The position numbers were made by a program, and so were the translations under genes. A stretch of DNA of 64,000 bases. Origin: Tulasnella sp. 424 (taxonomy: Eukaryota > Basidiomycota > Agaricomycetes > Cantharellales > Tulasnellaceae). Each line of letters begins with the position of its first letter. The stretch's first letter is position 1. Below are positions 23,554 to 35,600 of this stretch, piece by piece. Below the pieces are notes generated by a model. That model was not told the origin of the DNA and did no database searches. It was given only the letters and a program-made list of their open reading frames with translations. The stretch lies in the NCBI GenBank assembly GCA_019633425.1, contig WSUB01000047.1:181725-245724 (forward strand). Reading direction: 5' to 3'.

Positions 23554-24307
23554 ATGGGTGAGTCGGACGAGCCTCCGTGCCGTCGACCTTTGCGATTCGA
23601 GAGCCCTTCGTAATCAGTGTAAAACTGACGCGAGACTCTACGATGACCTCTACGACTATCAGGTCGCATGCACTCTTTCGGAAAGGGCATTTGTGAGTGA
23701 AAGGTGTTGGTGCTCTACCAGACTGGAACTTAGCTCTGTTGCACGTTCATAGCTGCCCCTGCCCTCCCTTATCGCCGTACTCCTCCGACATGGCTCAAGA
23801 CTACTCCTGAGGAGCTCGTTGAGCACATCTGCAAGCTTGCTCGCAAGGGTCTTACGCCCTCTCAGATTGGTGTGACCCTCCGAGACTCGCACGGAATTCC
23901 TCAGGTCAAGTTTGTCACCGGCAATAAGATCCTTCGTGTGCTCAAGACCGAAGGTAGGCTACTGCAATATCATTTGAGCCCCGATTTATTCACAATAACC
24001 TGCCCGCTCATTTCAACCCCCAGGTCTTGCCCCTAGCATTCCAGAAGACCTGTTCCACTTGATCAAGAAGGCTATCGCCTTGCGAAAGCACCTTGAGGTC
24101 AACCGTAAGGATAAGGACGGAAAGTACCATCTCATTCTCATCGAATCGAGAATTCATCGTCTTGCCCGGTGCGGACCATTGCTTGATGAGGCCTTCAGAA
24201 GTCGTCGCGCTGAACTAGGACGTTTGATTAGGTACTACCGCTTGAAGCAACAACTTGCACCAACATTCAAGTATGAAGCCGCGACTGCGTCTACCCTCGT
24301 TGCTTGA
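23554..24307 (+). CDS. RPS13: 40S ribosomal protein uS15 (S13)
   Basis: Model join(23554..23557,23663..23692,23753..23953,24024..24168,24232..24307), 151 aa, the usual length. The first coding exon is only 4 nt (ATGG) and the second 30 nt. The protein reads [12 protein letters not shown], then [40 protein letters not shown] and RIHRLARYYR, all diagnostic of uS15. The last intron (63 nt) is a multiple of three with no stop, so an unspliced reading stays open but would insert 21 residues in a universally conserved segment; splicing is clearly right. Confidence 0.96.
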
Positions 24308-24783
24308 GTGTCGTTTGTGCCATTTGTATTCATCTCCGTATCAAGATTGTGGTATTTCGCACATCCATCGTACATATGTAGCATTATGGGTGGCTTTTTG
24401 TGTTATGCGCATCTCGCCGAGGCGCTCTTTCTCTGAGACAGTGCAGAGCGGAGCACAGATATTAGAAGGGCAGTGGTATCGAGCCAGTGGAATTTCCAAA
24501 CATTGAAGCGTGAGTGTGCCTCGCTAGGCTTGACAGATGTTCACCTCCCAGACCCACACACCCGAAAGCTGCCTTAGTCGAGTGTGGAGATAGACGCGAC
24601 TGTGGCGTGAGAAGTCTATACGCTGAACCCAAGAAAACGGAAGGGCGGCAAACAAACAGCTTTCCAAAACGCGACCCCCGAAAATCCGCAAAAGGTAAGA
24701 ACACCGAAGGCCGGCATCCCTCGAAGCGGAAATATTGCATGTACTTTGTGTTGATTTCTCTTTTTATGTTGATCTACGCTCAG
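24308..24783. other. Intergenic region
   Basis: 3' flank of uS15 and 5' flank of the next F-box gene. No gene or repeat recognised. Confidence 0.4.
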
Positions 24784-26325
24784 ATGGATTATTATACTAT
24801 CGAAGATCTTTCGGACGAACTTCTTTGCGAGATCTTCCGTCTCGTCACTGTTCAGCCACGCCCCAAACCATATCCTCAGCCTACTTCGTTGGCAAAACTT
24901 TCCCGGCTCTCCGCAGTCTCAACGGGTTGGCGTACACTCATCCGCGGGACACCTCAACTCTGATCTTCTCTCCATTCCGATGACCCTCATCACCTCACAA
25001 AACAAGCCTTGAGACGCTCCAAAGGCTCCACGCTGCACATCACTCACATCGAGCGCGTGTCCGAGTCTGACGACGATTGGGAGAGTCGGTGGTTTTACGC
25101 CTCGGTGCCGGACCCAGAAATGCACGCGGACGTATTTTTGGACCTCATCATGCCTCAAATGTCCCGATGGCGAGAAGCGTTGTTCATCAACGTTTGGTGG
25201 GACGCGTTGAAGGAGCTTCAACGAAACCCGGCGCCGCGCCTAGAACGACTGGTTATGGATACAATCGACTCTCCAGTTAGCGCGCTTAACCTGTTCGGAG
25301 GAATGGCACCGCTCCTGAAGCATATCGTCTACCTCGGCGTCGCATTGCGCTGGGATTCTGCAATCTTTTCGGGACTGTTATCCGTGAACATATCGCTATT
25401 CAACCGCTTCAAAGTCACTCCCAACAACCTGGTTCAACTCCTCGCCAACAGTCCGCAGTTGGTATCACTTCGCGTCTGCCAACTCGGTCGGAACGATGTT
25501 CGCGTCCTGTCGGGGACGCCCACCATTCACCTCCCTCACCTGAAGAAGATCGACCTCGACCTCCCATCCCTCTTTGCGGAAACATTGCTCCGGCGCATCC
25601 AAGCTCCACTTTGCGAAGACTTTGGGGTGCTGACGAACCCGGGTACTACGACAATGCTTCAAATGACAATTCCTTTCCTCCGCTCGTGCATCCGTCAAAA
25701 CCTCGCTCGCCGATCAGGGCGTTTGCGAATGCGGCTTTCCATGTACGACACCACGTTTCAGTGCTGGATAGCATACGACGAAGACGACGACGTCTGGTAC
25801 CATTTCTATGAAGTGTCGATGGACGAAGTCGATCCAGCGGAGATGTTTGAATGGGCGGCGACTAAGCTCCTCAGTTCAACATCGGAGAAGCTTCTCATTA
25901 CACTCTGCTTCAATGTCGGATTCCCATTTGAAACGAGGTTGCGACCCGTTCTCAAAAAGCTATTCAGGACAACCAAGGTCGTGGTTCGATGCTCGGAAAT
26001 CCTAAAGACCTTATGCGTCCTTCTGGCATACCCGTTCGACCAGTCGGAGCCTGGGGCAGCAGTGCAGTGGCCACTTCCACGAATGAGGGAGCTGGTGGTT
26101 TATGGTACGAATCACAATTGGCGGTACTTGATAGCAATGGTAAAGTGCCGTTGGGAAGACGGCGGTTTGGAGACGCCATCCCGTCTCAAGCTTCGTTACA
26201 CAAATGCTAATTATCAAGTGCTCGAGGAACTTGAAGATGTGATTGGAGAGGATCAAGTTTCACAAGGGGTGTCTGACTCGGATCCTGGAAGTGAGCCGGA
26301 TAGCGACATCTGGGAGGAGTGGTGA
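24784..26325 (+). pseudogene. F-box protein gene with one in-frame TGA
   Basis: A frame of 514 codons from ATG 24784 to the stop at 26325 is interrupted once, by TGA at 24961-24963. At this point the paralogues at 18152 and 20278 have TGG (PELWSFLHS; here PQL-stop-SSLHS). The F-box (DLSDELLCEIFRLVT, then LAKLSRLSAVSTGWRTLIRG) precedes the stop, and about 450 open codons of LRR-like sequence follow, ending DSDIWEEW. A single TGG-to-TGA change in an otherwise clean frame suggests very recent inactivation, a sequencing error, or recoding/editing. As it stands, translation would give a 59-residue F-box-only peptide. Confidence 0.8.
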
Positions 26326-27972
26326 TGACCCTGCCGAAATCTCGGTGATCAAAATTCATGTAATTATCTAATATCTCGACATATATCCTGGGACCCATTC
26401 CCGTTAATGATTAAAACAAGGAATAGGAGAGATAGAAACAGATGCTCCTCAGTATTATTCCAAACCGTTGAAAACGAGTCGATCTCCCAGAAGAGCGGAC
26501 AAGCCGTCTATCATCTTTCGTCAAAGACTTGTTCCTATACTTGAATACTTTGCTCTTTCCAATCGCAACATTGCTGATCTATCCCTCGATAAAGCGTCAC
26601 GGGTCCATACGGCCGGGCGCGCTAAATTTGGAAGCGGCCACTGAGGAAGACCTCCCTCAACCTGGTTGTCTTCCACTCGGCACCCCGAAAGACAGCCTTT
26701 GGCATGAACAAAGAAGCTCTAGAGAAACCCTTCGAATGGAATCATGTTGAAAGGAGTGGCTTTCGACCGCTCCGGGGCGGCCTCGACGGAGATGGTCGAG
26801 ACAGAGAAATCCGTGAAGGTCGGTAAGATTGAGGTAATGTCGGCGGTGCTATATTTGGAAGAACGTAAACTTACTAGTCTAAGCTGGTAAAAATATTTTA
26901 GTGCCGCTTGACCTCTACCAATGGATGAGAGTGGAGGCTTGATGGTCAATGTGCAGTTGGCAGCGCGTCGGTTGGCCAGGGCATCCAGGGGCACGATCGC
27001 TCAGGGTAGAGCGAAGTGATAAGATAGCGAGTTGATCACATGTACCAGACCATCGTATTGTGTGGCATCTTTAGGCTGCTCCATTGGGCGTTGCGCGGGG
27101 GTGGCTAGACGCAGTGCAGACTGAGGTGTGGCCGTTGGCAAGCCACCGCAACAAATACCGGCTTTCAGTCGATCGATTGAGTTCCACCAACCGCACTCAA
27201 TCAGAAAGGTTAGAGCCACAAGGTTGACATACTTACATTTTGACGTCAGAATAGGAGCAATGTACTCATTTATGGTATTCTTCACCCGAAGACGGCGATT
27301 TCGGGCTCTTCCATCCTGCAACCTACACAGCAGTCCACTTTTCCGTTCTTCGTAATTGCCATCGCGATCGTCGTCTTTGGCGTGCGTTCGCAAAGGGTGT
27401 GTGTGTACGTTGAGTGCCGCCGGGAATGGGAACTTGGGCGGCTAATTCCCTGCCAATCCTAGTGAGGTCTCTCTTACTGCCGAATAACACCATTCACGTT
27501 CCACCTTCACTAATACCAGAAGTTTCTACGATTCGCCAGTATGCCGCCCACTGAGATCGGACCTCCCCATGAGTGGGAGCATTTGACCGGCACGTAGGTT
27601 AGCCAAGAGAGCCGCGACCAAGTGGCCACGCTGCAGAAAGATACCCGTGGCGCTTCTTTGTGTACTAGGACGCAGCCTAGACGCCAACCCCTCAGACTTC
27701 CCCTCCACTGACACCAGATACCCCCTGCTACCTTCAGCTACGACCATCACGAACCCGCTACTCCTTATTTCAACCAACGATAGTAACGACAGTCATAGAA
27801 GTGCGAATATCGGTTCGTTTTCACTGTTTTGGGGCGTGCACTGAAGTCGTGGTTCATCTCCACCCAGATTGGCCAGTAACCTTAGCCTTGTCCACGAACA
27901 GTAACACCGCCTCTATCATATCTGCATCCGGCTTCTAGCGGTGAACCAAAAGTACATATATGGGTCAGAGCC
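26326..27972. other. Intergenic region with an unassigned minus-strand open region
   Basis: On the minus strand, 27393-27001 and 26994-26719 are open in adjoining frames and have some protein-like character (e.g. VKNTINEYIAPIL, TIKPPLSSIGRGQAALKYFY, ATPFNMIPFEGFL). I recognise no family and could not build a spliced model with a start. It may be a decayed gene. The rest (27400-27970) shows nothing. Confidence 0.3.
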
Positions 27973-30900
27973 ATGGATCGTTCAACCTCATCCCGTACGT
28001 TCGTCGGTCCATGTTGAAATGTTCAGTCAGCTAACAAGGACCCACCACCGGCCACAGGCAATCCACCCTCCTCCGCGTTCTTTCCGCCCCAAGAAGGAGT
28101 GCCATTTAGCTCAGAGCCAGCCTCAGATGATCCTAATGCCTTGCAAAGTAAGTTGCCTTACCGTTTCCGGCCGGCATTGCGAGAATTTCTCGAAGGAACG
28201 CCCCTGAATTTCGAAATGAACACCCTTCGATAGGACGATTGTCAATGAAGAGAAAAAAGACTCTGGTATCTCTACTAAATGAGATAGTCAGTCTTAAAGA
28301 AGAAGATTTGGATCTGGATGCTGGCCAAGAGGTGCCAGGTGCGTTGGGTCGGCTCGGCAGACACAAGCCGAAGAACTGACGACATGGACCCTACAGCGCA
28401 TGCTGCGGTGAGCGAGAGGATTAAGAATCTCAATGGTATGCAAACCCATTTTTCGTCGATACACTCATGATGGCTTAAGAAATTTCGCATTACAAGTTAT
28501 CGTGGACGACCGTCTACAGGACGAAGGAGCTGCGCTCTTCAATCTGTTCAACAAGTGAGCGGTAAAGCACAAATGCTCGTGGACAAGTGCCCTAACATTC
28601 TCCCCTTGCATTCCACGAAGGCGCATCCGTCAAGTCGACGAACAACTCCTCACTTTCGGCAACGCTGTCCGGCCACTGGGGTCCTCAGTCGGCCTCATCT
28701 CCTCATCCTACAATCTCCGAGCCCGCTTGCAACAAATCCTCCACCTCTTCCGCGAAAACGCCTCCGAAGCCTTCCCGAATAAAGTCAAGAAAGAGCCAGC
28801 CGAACCTCTCCAACCTCTATCGTCTCGGAAGAAACGGGCTAAACCCCGCAATGCGGGTGTTCAACCGCGTTTGACTCGCATGACGTCCGACTTGGAAGAG
28901 TTTCCGCTTCAATTCGAGCTGCTTGCGAAGGACCTGGTTACGTTCTTGCACTTCTTGCATGATATTCCGGAGTTTAGGGATGAAGGTCTGAATGCAAGCG
29001 TCCTGAGCTTTGAAGGAGATTTGAAGTATTGGGCGTCGTGTCTGAGGGAGTTTGAAGGTTGGTTGATTGGCCTCGTCCTGCTCGGCCTCCGTCTAACAAA
29101 CGGGTTCTGATTCAACCTTGCAGGACAATTTGGGTTCCCAGCGATTAAACGATATGTTAATGACTTGACGAAAGAAATGGACGAGCATATGGAGGCTATC
29201 CGCGATGCGTTGAAAGTCTTCGTTGTGGAAGGTAGGAAGACTGGGGAGACGAGATGAGAAGTGAGTTTAAATAATTCTCTTCTCAGGCGTGACTACGATT
29301 AGGACGGCTCAGAATCATACCCAGAATGGACTTCAAAACTTGTCGACTGTAGCGACATTCTTCTCGGGTGTCACAGCTACAACTATCCAGGTTTGTGTCT
29401 TGTTCACCGACTATACGGGCGATTAACTCGAGTCCTTGTGCATAGTACTCCTTTGATAAAGTGGAGTAAGTGTGAAGTCCTCTTATGGACGTCGTTCCGG
29501 TTTACTGATTAGCTACCTGTCGCAGTACACATCTTCAGCAGGTCGTCAATGCTCTTTGGATCACCTCGCTAGTGTTCAGTATCGCGTCTTCTATCAACTC
29601 CCAACTGGCTTATCATTGTGGGTACTGCTCCATCCTCGCACTAGCTTAGGTATTAATATTGACTTCTGGGACAGGGCGAGCTGCCATGTAGTGAGCATGC
29701 AATGCCTATTCTTCTCGCGTCAGGAATTCTAACACGCATTGTGACGTTTTAGCCGCTCACCGCGAAGTGCAGTTCCCTGTAAGTATTGCCCTCAAGAGAC
29801 CTTTAACCCTCTGCTAAATGTATAACCCCCGTTCATAGTTGTCGTCATGATCTGGCTCACCCGAACACCCTTGATCTTCCTTGTCGTTTCCGTGATGGCC
29901 TTCTCAGCAGGTCTGGTCTGCTTCACGTACTCGTCAGCTCAAGGCCGACTCGTCACCACGTGCGCAACTATCTTCACTTCTCTAACGTCGCTCGCCCTCC
30001 TTGCTGTGGCCGTCTGGTTTGCGATGGAGCGGGCGGTGTACGCCCACACAAAAGGAAGTCGGTGGCTGGAAGATATTATGAGAGAATGGAAGACTAGTTT
30101 CCTCCGTCGGACTGGGTTGGTTTGGGTGGCCAAGGTCCCTCCGGCGGGGTTCAAGAAAGCCGCAACTTGGAGTAGCGAAACGTTGGGGAAGTTCGGCGTT
30201 TTTGTGTCCTCCACGGTTGGAGGTCCAACCGCGCGAAGGGGATCAAGTTCGACTGGGAGCGATCATTATGACATAGAGGAATATGGTGCGGGTCTGCCTA
30301 CTCCTAACACTTCGCCAAAGGCCGAAAGGTTCCGGAGTTTCTCAAGTGTCAGCGAACCCAAACCGATTAGAGTACAAAGTCCACCGCCGTTACCTCAAGT
30401 CTTTGAAAACCGGGAAATCTCCTCGTCGCCAGTCCAAGAGCGGGCGCCTTGGTCTGGGTCTAGGCCGGATCTTTCGCCTCCTCAGGATAGTTCGCCAGAT
30501 CCTCCACCCCCGCCAACGTCGCCGACACCGAGGATGAGGTTCAAAGATGCCGTCAGGAAGGTTACCCATCTGGAACGAATGAGACCCACTCCCAAGTCGC
30601 CCACGAAGATTGGTCCAGGGAGTCATGCCAGGGAACGCTCGCTTACTCTCCCAGCGTCGTCGGACGGTCATACGGATCCGAACGAGCGCTTCGCGCTTCG
30701 ACCAACTCGACTTGCTGGACTTATACCGAAGCTGAAGGCACTCAAACCGACTCAGGAGTTATACGAGCATGCAGGATTGGTCCGCCACCTGCAGTTCTCG
30801 CCCGACGGTAAATGGCTTGCGACATGTAGTTGGGACAGGAAGGCTATTATCTGGAAGGTCGAGGCAACTTTGTCGCTGCACCGAGTTCTTGTGCACGCAG

Positions 30901-32187
30901 GCACTGGGTTCTTGAGTCAAGTCGCTTGGTCACCGGACGGGAAGTACCTGCTCACAAGGACATTCCGGCATGTGAAGGTCTGGGCTGCAGAAGTGAGTCT
31001 AGACGCAAGGCTTCGCAGAAGGCGCCCTATTCTGACAACGTCTTCTACCTTCAGACGGGTGTCATGAAGCAGACGATCTCTTGCAAATCTAAAATCGAAG
31101 CTGTAACGTGGATGCCCACCGGTGATTCCTTCGCCTGTGTGGAAGGAAGTGTCGTGCATATCATGGTATTTGGACCTTTCTCCCCGAAAGTTGGGTCTCC
31201 GGCTTATTCGATCTCGGAAATAGGACCTTCAAGGGAAAATTAAGAACGACCATCCATTTGATCGCTTGGAGATACATGACGTGGCTCCTACATACGATGA
31301 ACAAAGGTGAGATGAGATGCTGTTACCCAGATTAGATGGGATTGGAGATTGACAGCATTGTTTGGGCAGAATGGTTCTGGTGGCTACCATGCAAAGCTCA
31401 AGAGACGACCTTAAACCAAGCAAGTCTAGAGCAGAAAAACGGATAATTGGTCAGTTTTGAGTTGAAATGGCGTTCTATGGGTTTCATTGGCTTACCGCTC
31501 CAAACCCACAGTGTATCATCTCGGAAACAAGAAAGTCGAGTGCCAAGTTCCAGTTCTGGAAAATGTCCGCGACGTCACCATCAGCAGCGACAGGAGCAAC
31601 GGTTATTTGGCTTTGATCTCCTACGAGGATATGGCGCCCCCTGAACTATGGCGAATGAGCGTGGTTCATATTGAAGATCGCGAAGAGGCCAGGCTGCACC
31701 TGCTGCAGACTTACATGCCAACTGCTGTAGTGGAGTTTGCTGGACCATCGTATCTGGGGTAAGTCCGAGAGCATAAGCGTGTGGGGGACCAGAGCTGACT
31801 TGTCGCTGCTAATACAGTGGTAAACAGGATCAGTTCGTCATCTGTGCGGGGAAGAGTAAGCAGCCCGGATCATTCTCAGATTAGAGTATCTTTACTGACT
31901 ATTCCATCGTAGAGGGCGACATACACATCTGGGATCGTGAAACGGGCCTATTGCTCCACTCTTTGCAAGGAGCAAACATCGTCGACAACACCCCCGAAGA
32001 TCTCACGGGTGTCGCTTGGAATCACTGCGCTACTGGAAGATACATGTTCGCTTCTGCTACGAACGACGGAACCGTCAGGATTTGGACAGCTCAAGCAGCT
32101 CCGGATAGTCAGCAGCCGTCGCGTACTGGAAGCCCCACGCCTTTTGGCACCCGTTCGAGCAACCTGACCATCGGGCAAGCCGTCTGA
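27973..32187 (+). CDS. Membrane-anchored WD40 protein, copy I (19 exons)
   Basis: Model join(27973..27994,28058..28147,28234..28338,28397..28435,28497..28554,28621..29057,29124..29231,29287..29390,29446..29465,29526..29617,29675..29687,29753..29778,29839..30992,31055..31165,31224..31306,31370..31449,31512..31758,31818..31855,31913..32187): 1033 aa, all GT-AG, every phase consistent. N-terminal region: short basic start (SMKRKKTLVSLLNEI), then a helical domain (residues about 110-280; LRARLQQILHLFRENASEAF-like block). Four predicted membrane segments lie near 303-320, 335-352, 380-402 and 410-432. A basic/Pro-rich linker (PPPPPTSPTPR) leads to a WD40 domain from about 685 to 1010 (LQFSPDGKWLATCSWDR, VAWSPDGKYLLTR, GDIHIWDRETG, DGTVRIW). 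The propeller resembles fungal WDR26/GID7-type repeats. It is probably a membrane-tethered scaffold; orientation and role are unknown. Confidence 0.85.
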
Positions 32188-32677
32188 GGACATGACGTGT
32201 CTTATCTGTATCTCCGTCTTGATTATGTTGTCTACCTTTATTTTTACTTTCACTTCCTTGTCACATATATAGCTTTTGATTCGAAGGAAATCGAGAGCTC
32301 TTGGATTTAAAGTCGGGAGCCTTGTGACATGTGGGCCTCGAAATGTAAGTTCCAAAGCCCCTGTAGCTTTCTTGCAAATTTGAAGCAAGATTAGACCTGT
32401 CGGGCAAGTTTCGAATCTCCTTAACCCACGTCAGGTGGAGTCACAATAAACAAGACCTGTGAGGCTGATCAGCCTGATTTAGCGGTGAATGAGCTGTTGA
32501 AAGGACTGAGAGTAACTGAGTAAAGTTGGATCTTCATCACTGGCGCTCGTGCATGCGCGGGGACGGCCGCTGATTGGTCACTACGCACCGCCATGGCTTG
32601 ACCTCGCATCCCTTGTCCATCCGCTTTGCTAGTCCCACCCACAGTTAAACAGTACCACCACCTGCACCGCCAGAACC

Positions 32678-35600
32678 ATGGACCGACCTTCGTCCACGCG
32701 TAAGTCCTTTACCCTTGAACAACAGCAACTAATCCCGACCCTTCCTAGAAGCAGATGGGCTCGCGTTCAGTGTTGAACCACCTACAGACAACCCAAAGGA
32801 TCATCACCGTGAGTCCACTATCTCGACTGTTATTTACGACTCTTCAAATAGGTGATTCCCGGCTGACGTATTTCAACTGAGGTAGAACGGTTATCAGCGA
32901 AGAGGAAGAAGGCCCTGGTATCCTTACTAAATGAAATAGCTAATTTGAAAGAAGAGGATCTCGATGTTGAACCAAGTGGGTTCGAATAGGGCGGGCTTGG
33001 CCAGGCAAAATTGTTTGACTCGCGACATTTGGCCCCACAGCACCTGCTACTCTTAACGAAAGAATCAAAGATTTCACTGGTGAGCCCCACTTCCCGTCGC
33101 TGCATCGAGCGGCATCTTGAGGGAGATGCCCTATCAAGTTATGGCGGACGACCGGCTCCAAAACGAAGGTGCTGCCCTTTTTCACCAGTTCGAAAAGTGA
33201 GTGCCGACGGGGAATCGATGGATGGATACCTAAAATTCCCTTTCCTCGTCGTCCAAAGACGTGCCCACCAGGTGGATGAGCAACTTCTTAACTTTGGCAA
33301 CGCAGTGCGACCCCTCGGATCTTCGGTGGGCCTCATCTCCTCATCCTACACCCTCCGCGTTCGCTTGCAGCAAATTCTACACCTCTTCCGTGAAAACGCT
33401 TCAGAAGCCTTCCCAAACAAAATCCAAAAAGAACCTGTGGCGCCCCCCAAACCCGCGTTTTTTCAGCGGACCAAACTGCGTGACCCGACCCACCAGCAAC
33501 CTTTAGCCCGCATAACGTCAGACCTGGAAGAGATCCCACATCAGTTCGAACTACTCGCCAGAGATTTGATAAACTTCTTGCATTTCTTACATGATATCCC
33601 GGAGTTCACGGATGAGGGCTTGAATTCGAACGCTTTGAATTTTGAAGCGGATTTGAAATATTGGGCTTCATGTTTGAAGGAGTTCGAAGGTTGGTAGATT
33701 TCCCTCGTCCTGTGCGGCTTCGGGATCCGCTGACTAAAAGTGAGGTTCTATACAAACTCTGTAGGACAATTCAGTTGTATAGCAATTAAACGATATGTTA
33801 ACGATCTGACAAGAGAAATGGATGCGCATTTGGAGGCCATTCGGGACTCCCTGATATCCTTTGTTAAGGAAGGTATGCCGATCGGTGTCTTCCGAACTGA
33901 ATGTGGAGCTTCTGCTGAAGTTCCCATAGGTGTACCCATGATCAAGATAGCTCAAGTTGATGCGCAGAACGGGCTCCTTATCCTATCGACCGTTGCGACC
34001 TTTTTCTCGGGCATCGCGGCTACAACGATTCAAGTAAGTTGATACATAAGTGCATCTAATATGAGGAGTTCAATTCCGTTAAATTTAATCGATGCAGTAT
34101 ATTATCAACGAGGTCAAGTGAGTGTACCTGTCTTTGAGGTTTTGGTTGACTGTCTCCCAACGGGCAATACCTTTCAGTACCCAGCTGCAGCAGGTTGTCG
34201 TTGCGCTGTGGGTCACATCGATTATATTCGGCGTTGGATCTGCTGTAAACTCTCAGTTATCATACCAGTGTAAGCCCCCCTTCACTTTCCTTATGCGGGT
34301 TCTAACGCTCATATTACTCCTGAGGAAAGGGCGAGCAGCTGCGTAGTGAGCAAAGGCGTCCATCACTCGTCCCAGACAGAAATCCTAACTAACGATTACC
34401 TCTCTAGCCGCTCACCAAGATCGGCTGTACCTGGTACGTCCTCCTTGAGACTTCAAGTTCGGAGCTAAGCTCACTCGGCCTCCCATAACGTTCGTTTCCG
34501 TTTTGCTGACTCGAACCCCTTTGATATTCCTGGCTTCCTCAATTATAGCCTTCACTGCCGGCTTGCTCTGCTACGCATACTCGTCATTCCAGGGTAACCT
34601 AGTGGCGACTTGCGCTACGGTATTCACTGCTCTGACCTCTCTGGCGCCTCTCTCACTGGCTGTCTGGTTTGGTGTTGAACGGTTGGTTTTCGCCAAAACC
34701 GGAGGAAGCAAAAGACCACAAGAAATTATGGGTGAATGGAGAGAGAGATTTCTTCACGGGATTGGATGGATTTGGGTTGTAAAGGCTTCTTCAGCGGGAT
34801 TCAGAATAGTGGCTAAAAAGAGCACCGAGATTCTCGCTAGGTTGCCGCGTCATTTAGCGCCCAGAGCCCGAAGGGAATCGATTTCGACGGAAAGCGATGC
34901 TTATGACATGGAAGAATATTCTGCGGGTCTGCCCACCCCCAACACTTCGCCGAAAGCCGAAAGGGTGCGGAGGTTCTCCGGTGTCAGTGGCCCCGAACCG
35001 ATCAGAGTGCCGAGTCCACCATCGTTACCTCAAGTATCTGAAATCCGGGAAATACCTTCACCGCCAGTCCGAGAGCGGGCACCGTGGTCAAGGCCTGGGC
35101 AGGATCCTGCACCTCCTCAAGACAATTCTCAAGATCCCCCACCGCCGCCAACATCACCGACACCGAGGATGGGGCTTAAAGATGCTGTTAGGAGGGTTAT
35201 ATATTTGGAACGCATGAAATCGGACAGTTCGCAGAATTCTCCGCCGCCACCAACGTCACCGACACCGAAGATGAGGTTTCAAGATGCTGTCAAGAAGGTT
35301 ACGAATTTGGAACGGATTAAACCCAAACCCAAGTCGCCTACGAATATCGGTCCAGGGAGTCACGCCAGGAGGACTTTCCTATCATCGTCGGATGGTTATA
35401 CGGATCCGAATGAACGCTACGTGCTTCGAACGACTCGGCTCGCCGGACTTATACCGAAGCTGAAGACACTCAAACCGACTCAGGAGCTGATAGAACACGG
35501 AGGATTGGTTCGGCACCTGCAGTTCTCGCCCGATGGTGAATGGCTCGCAACTTGTAGTTGGGACAGGACGGTTATTATTTGGAAGGTCGAAGCAACCTTG

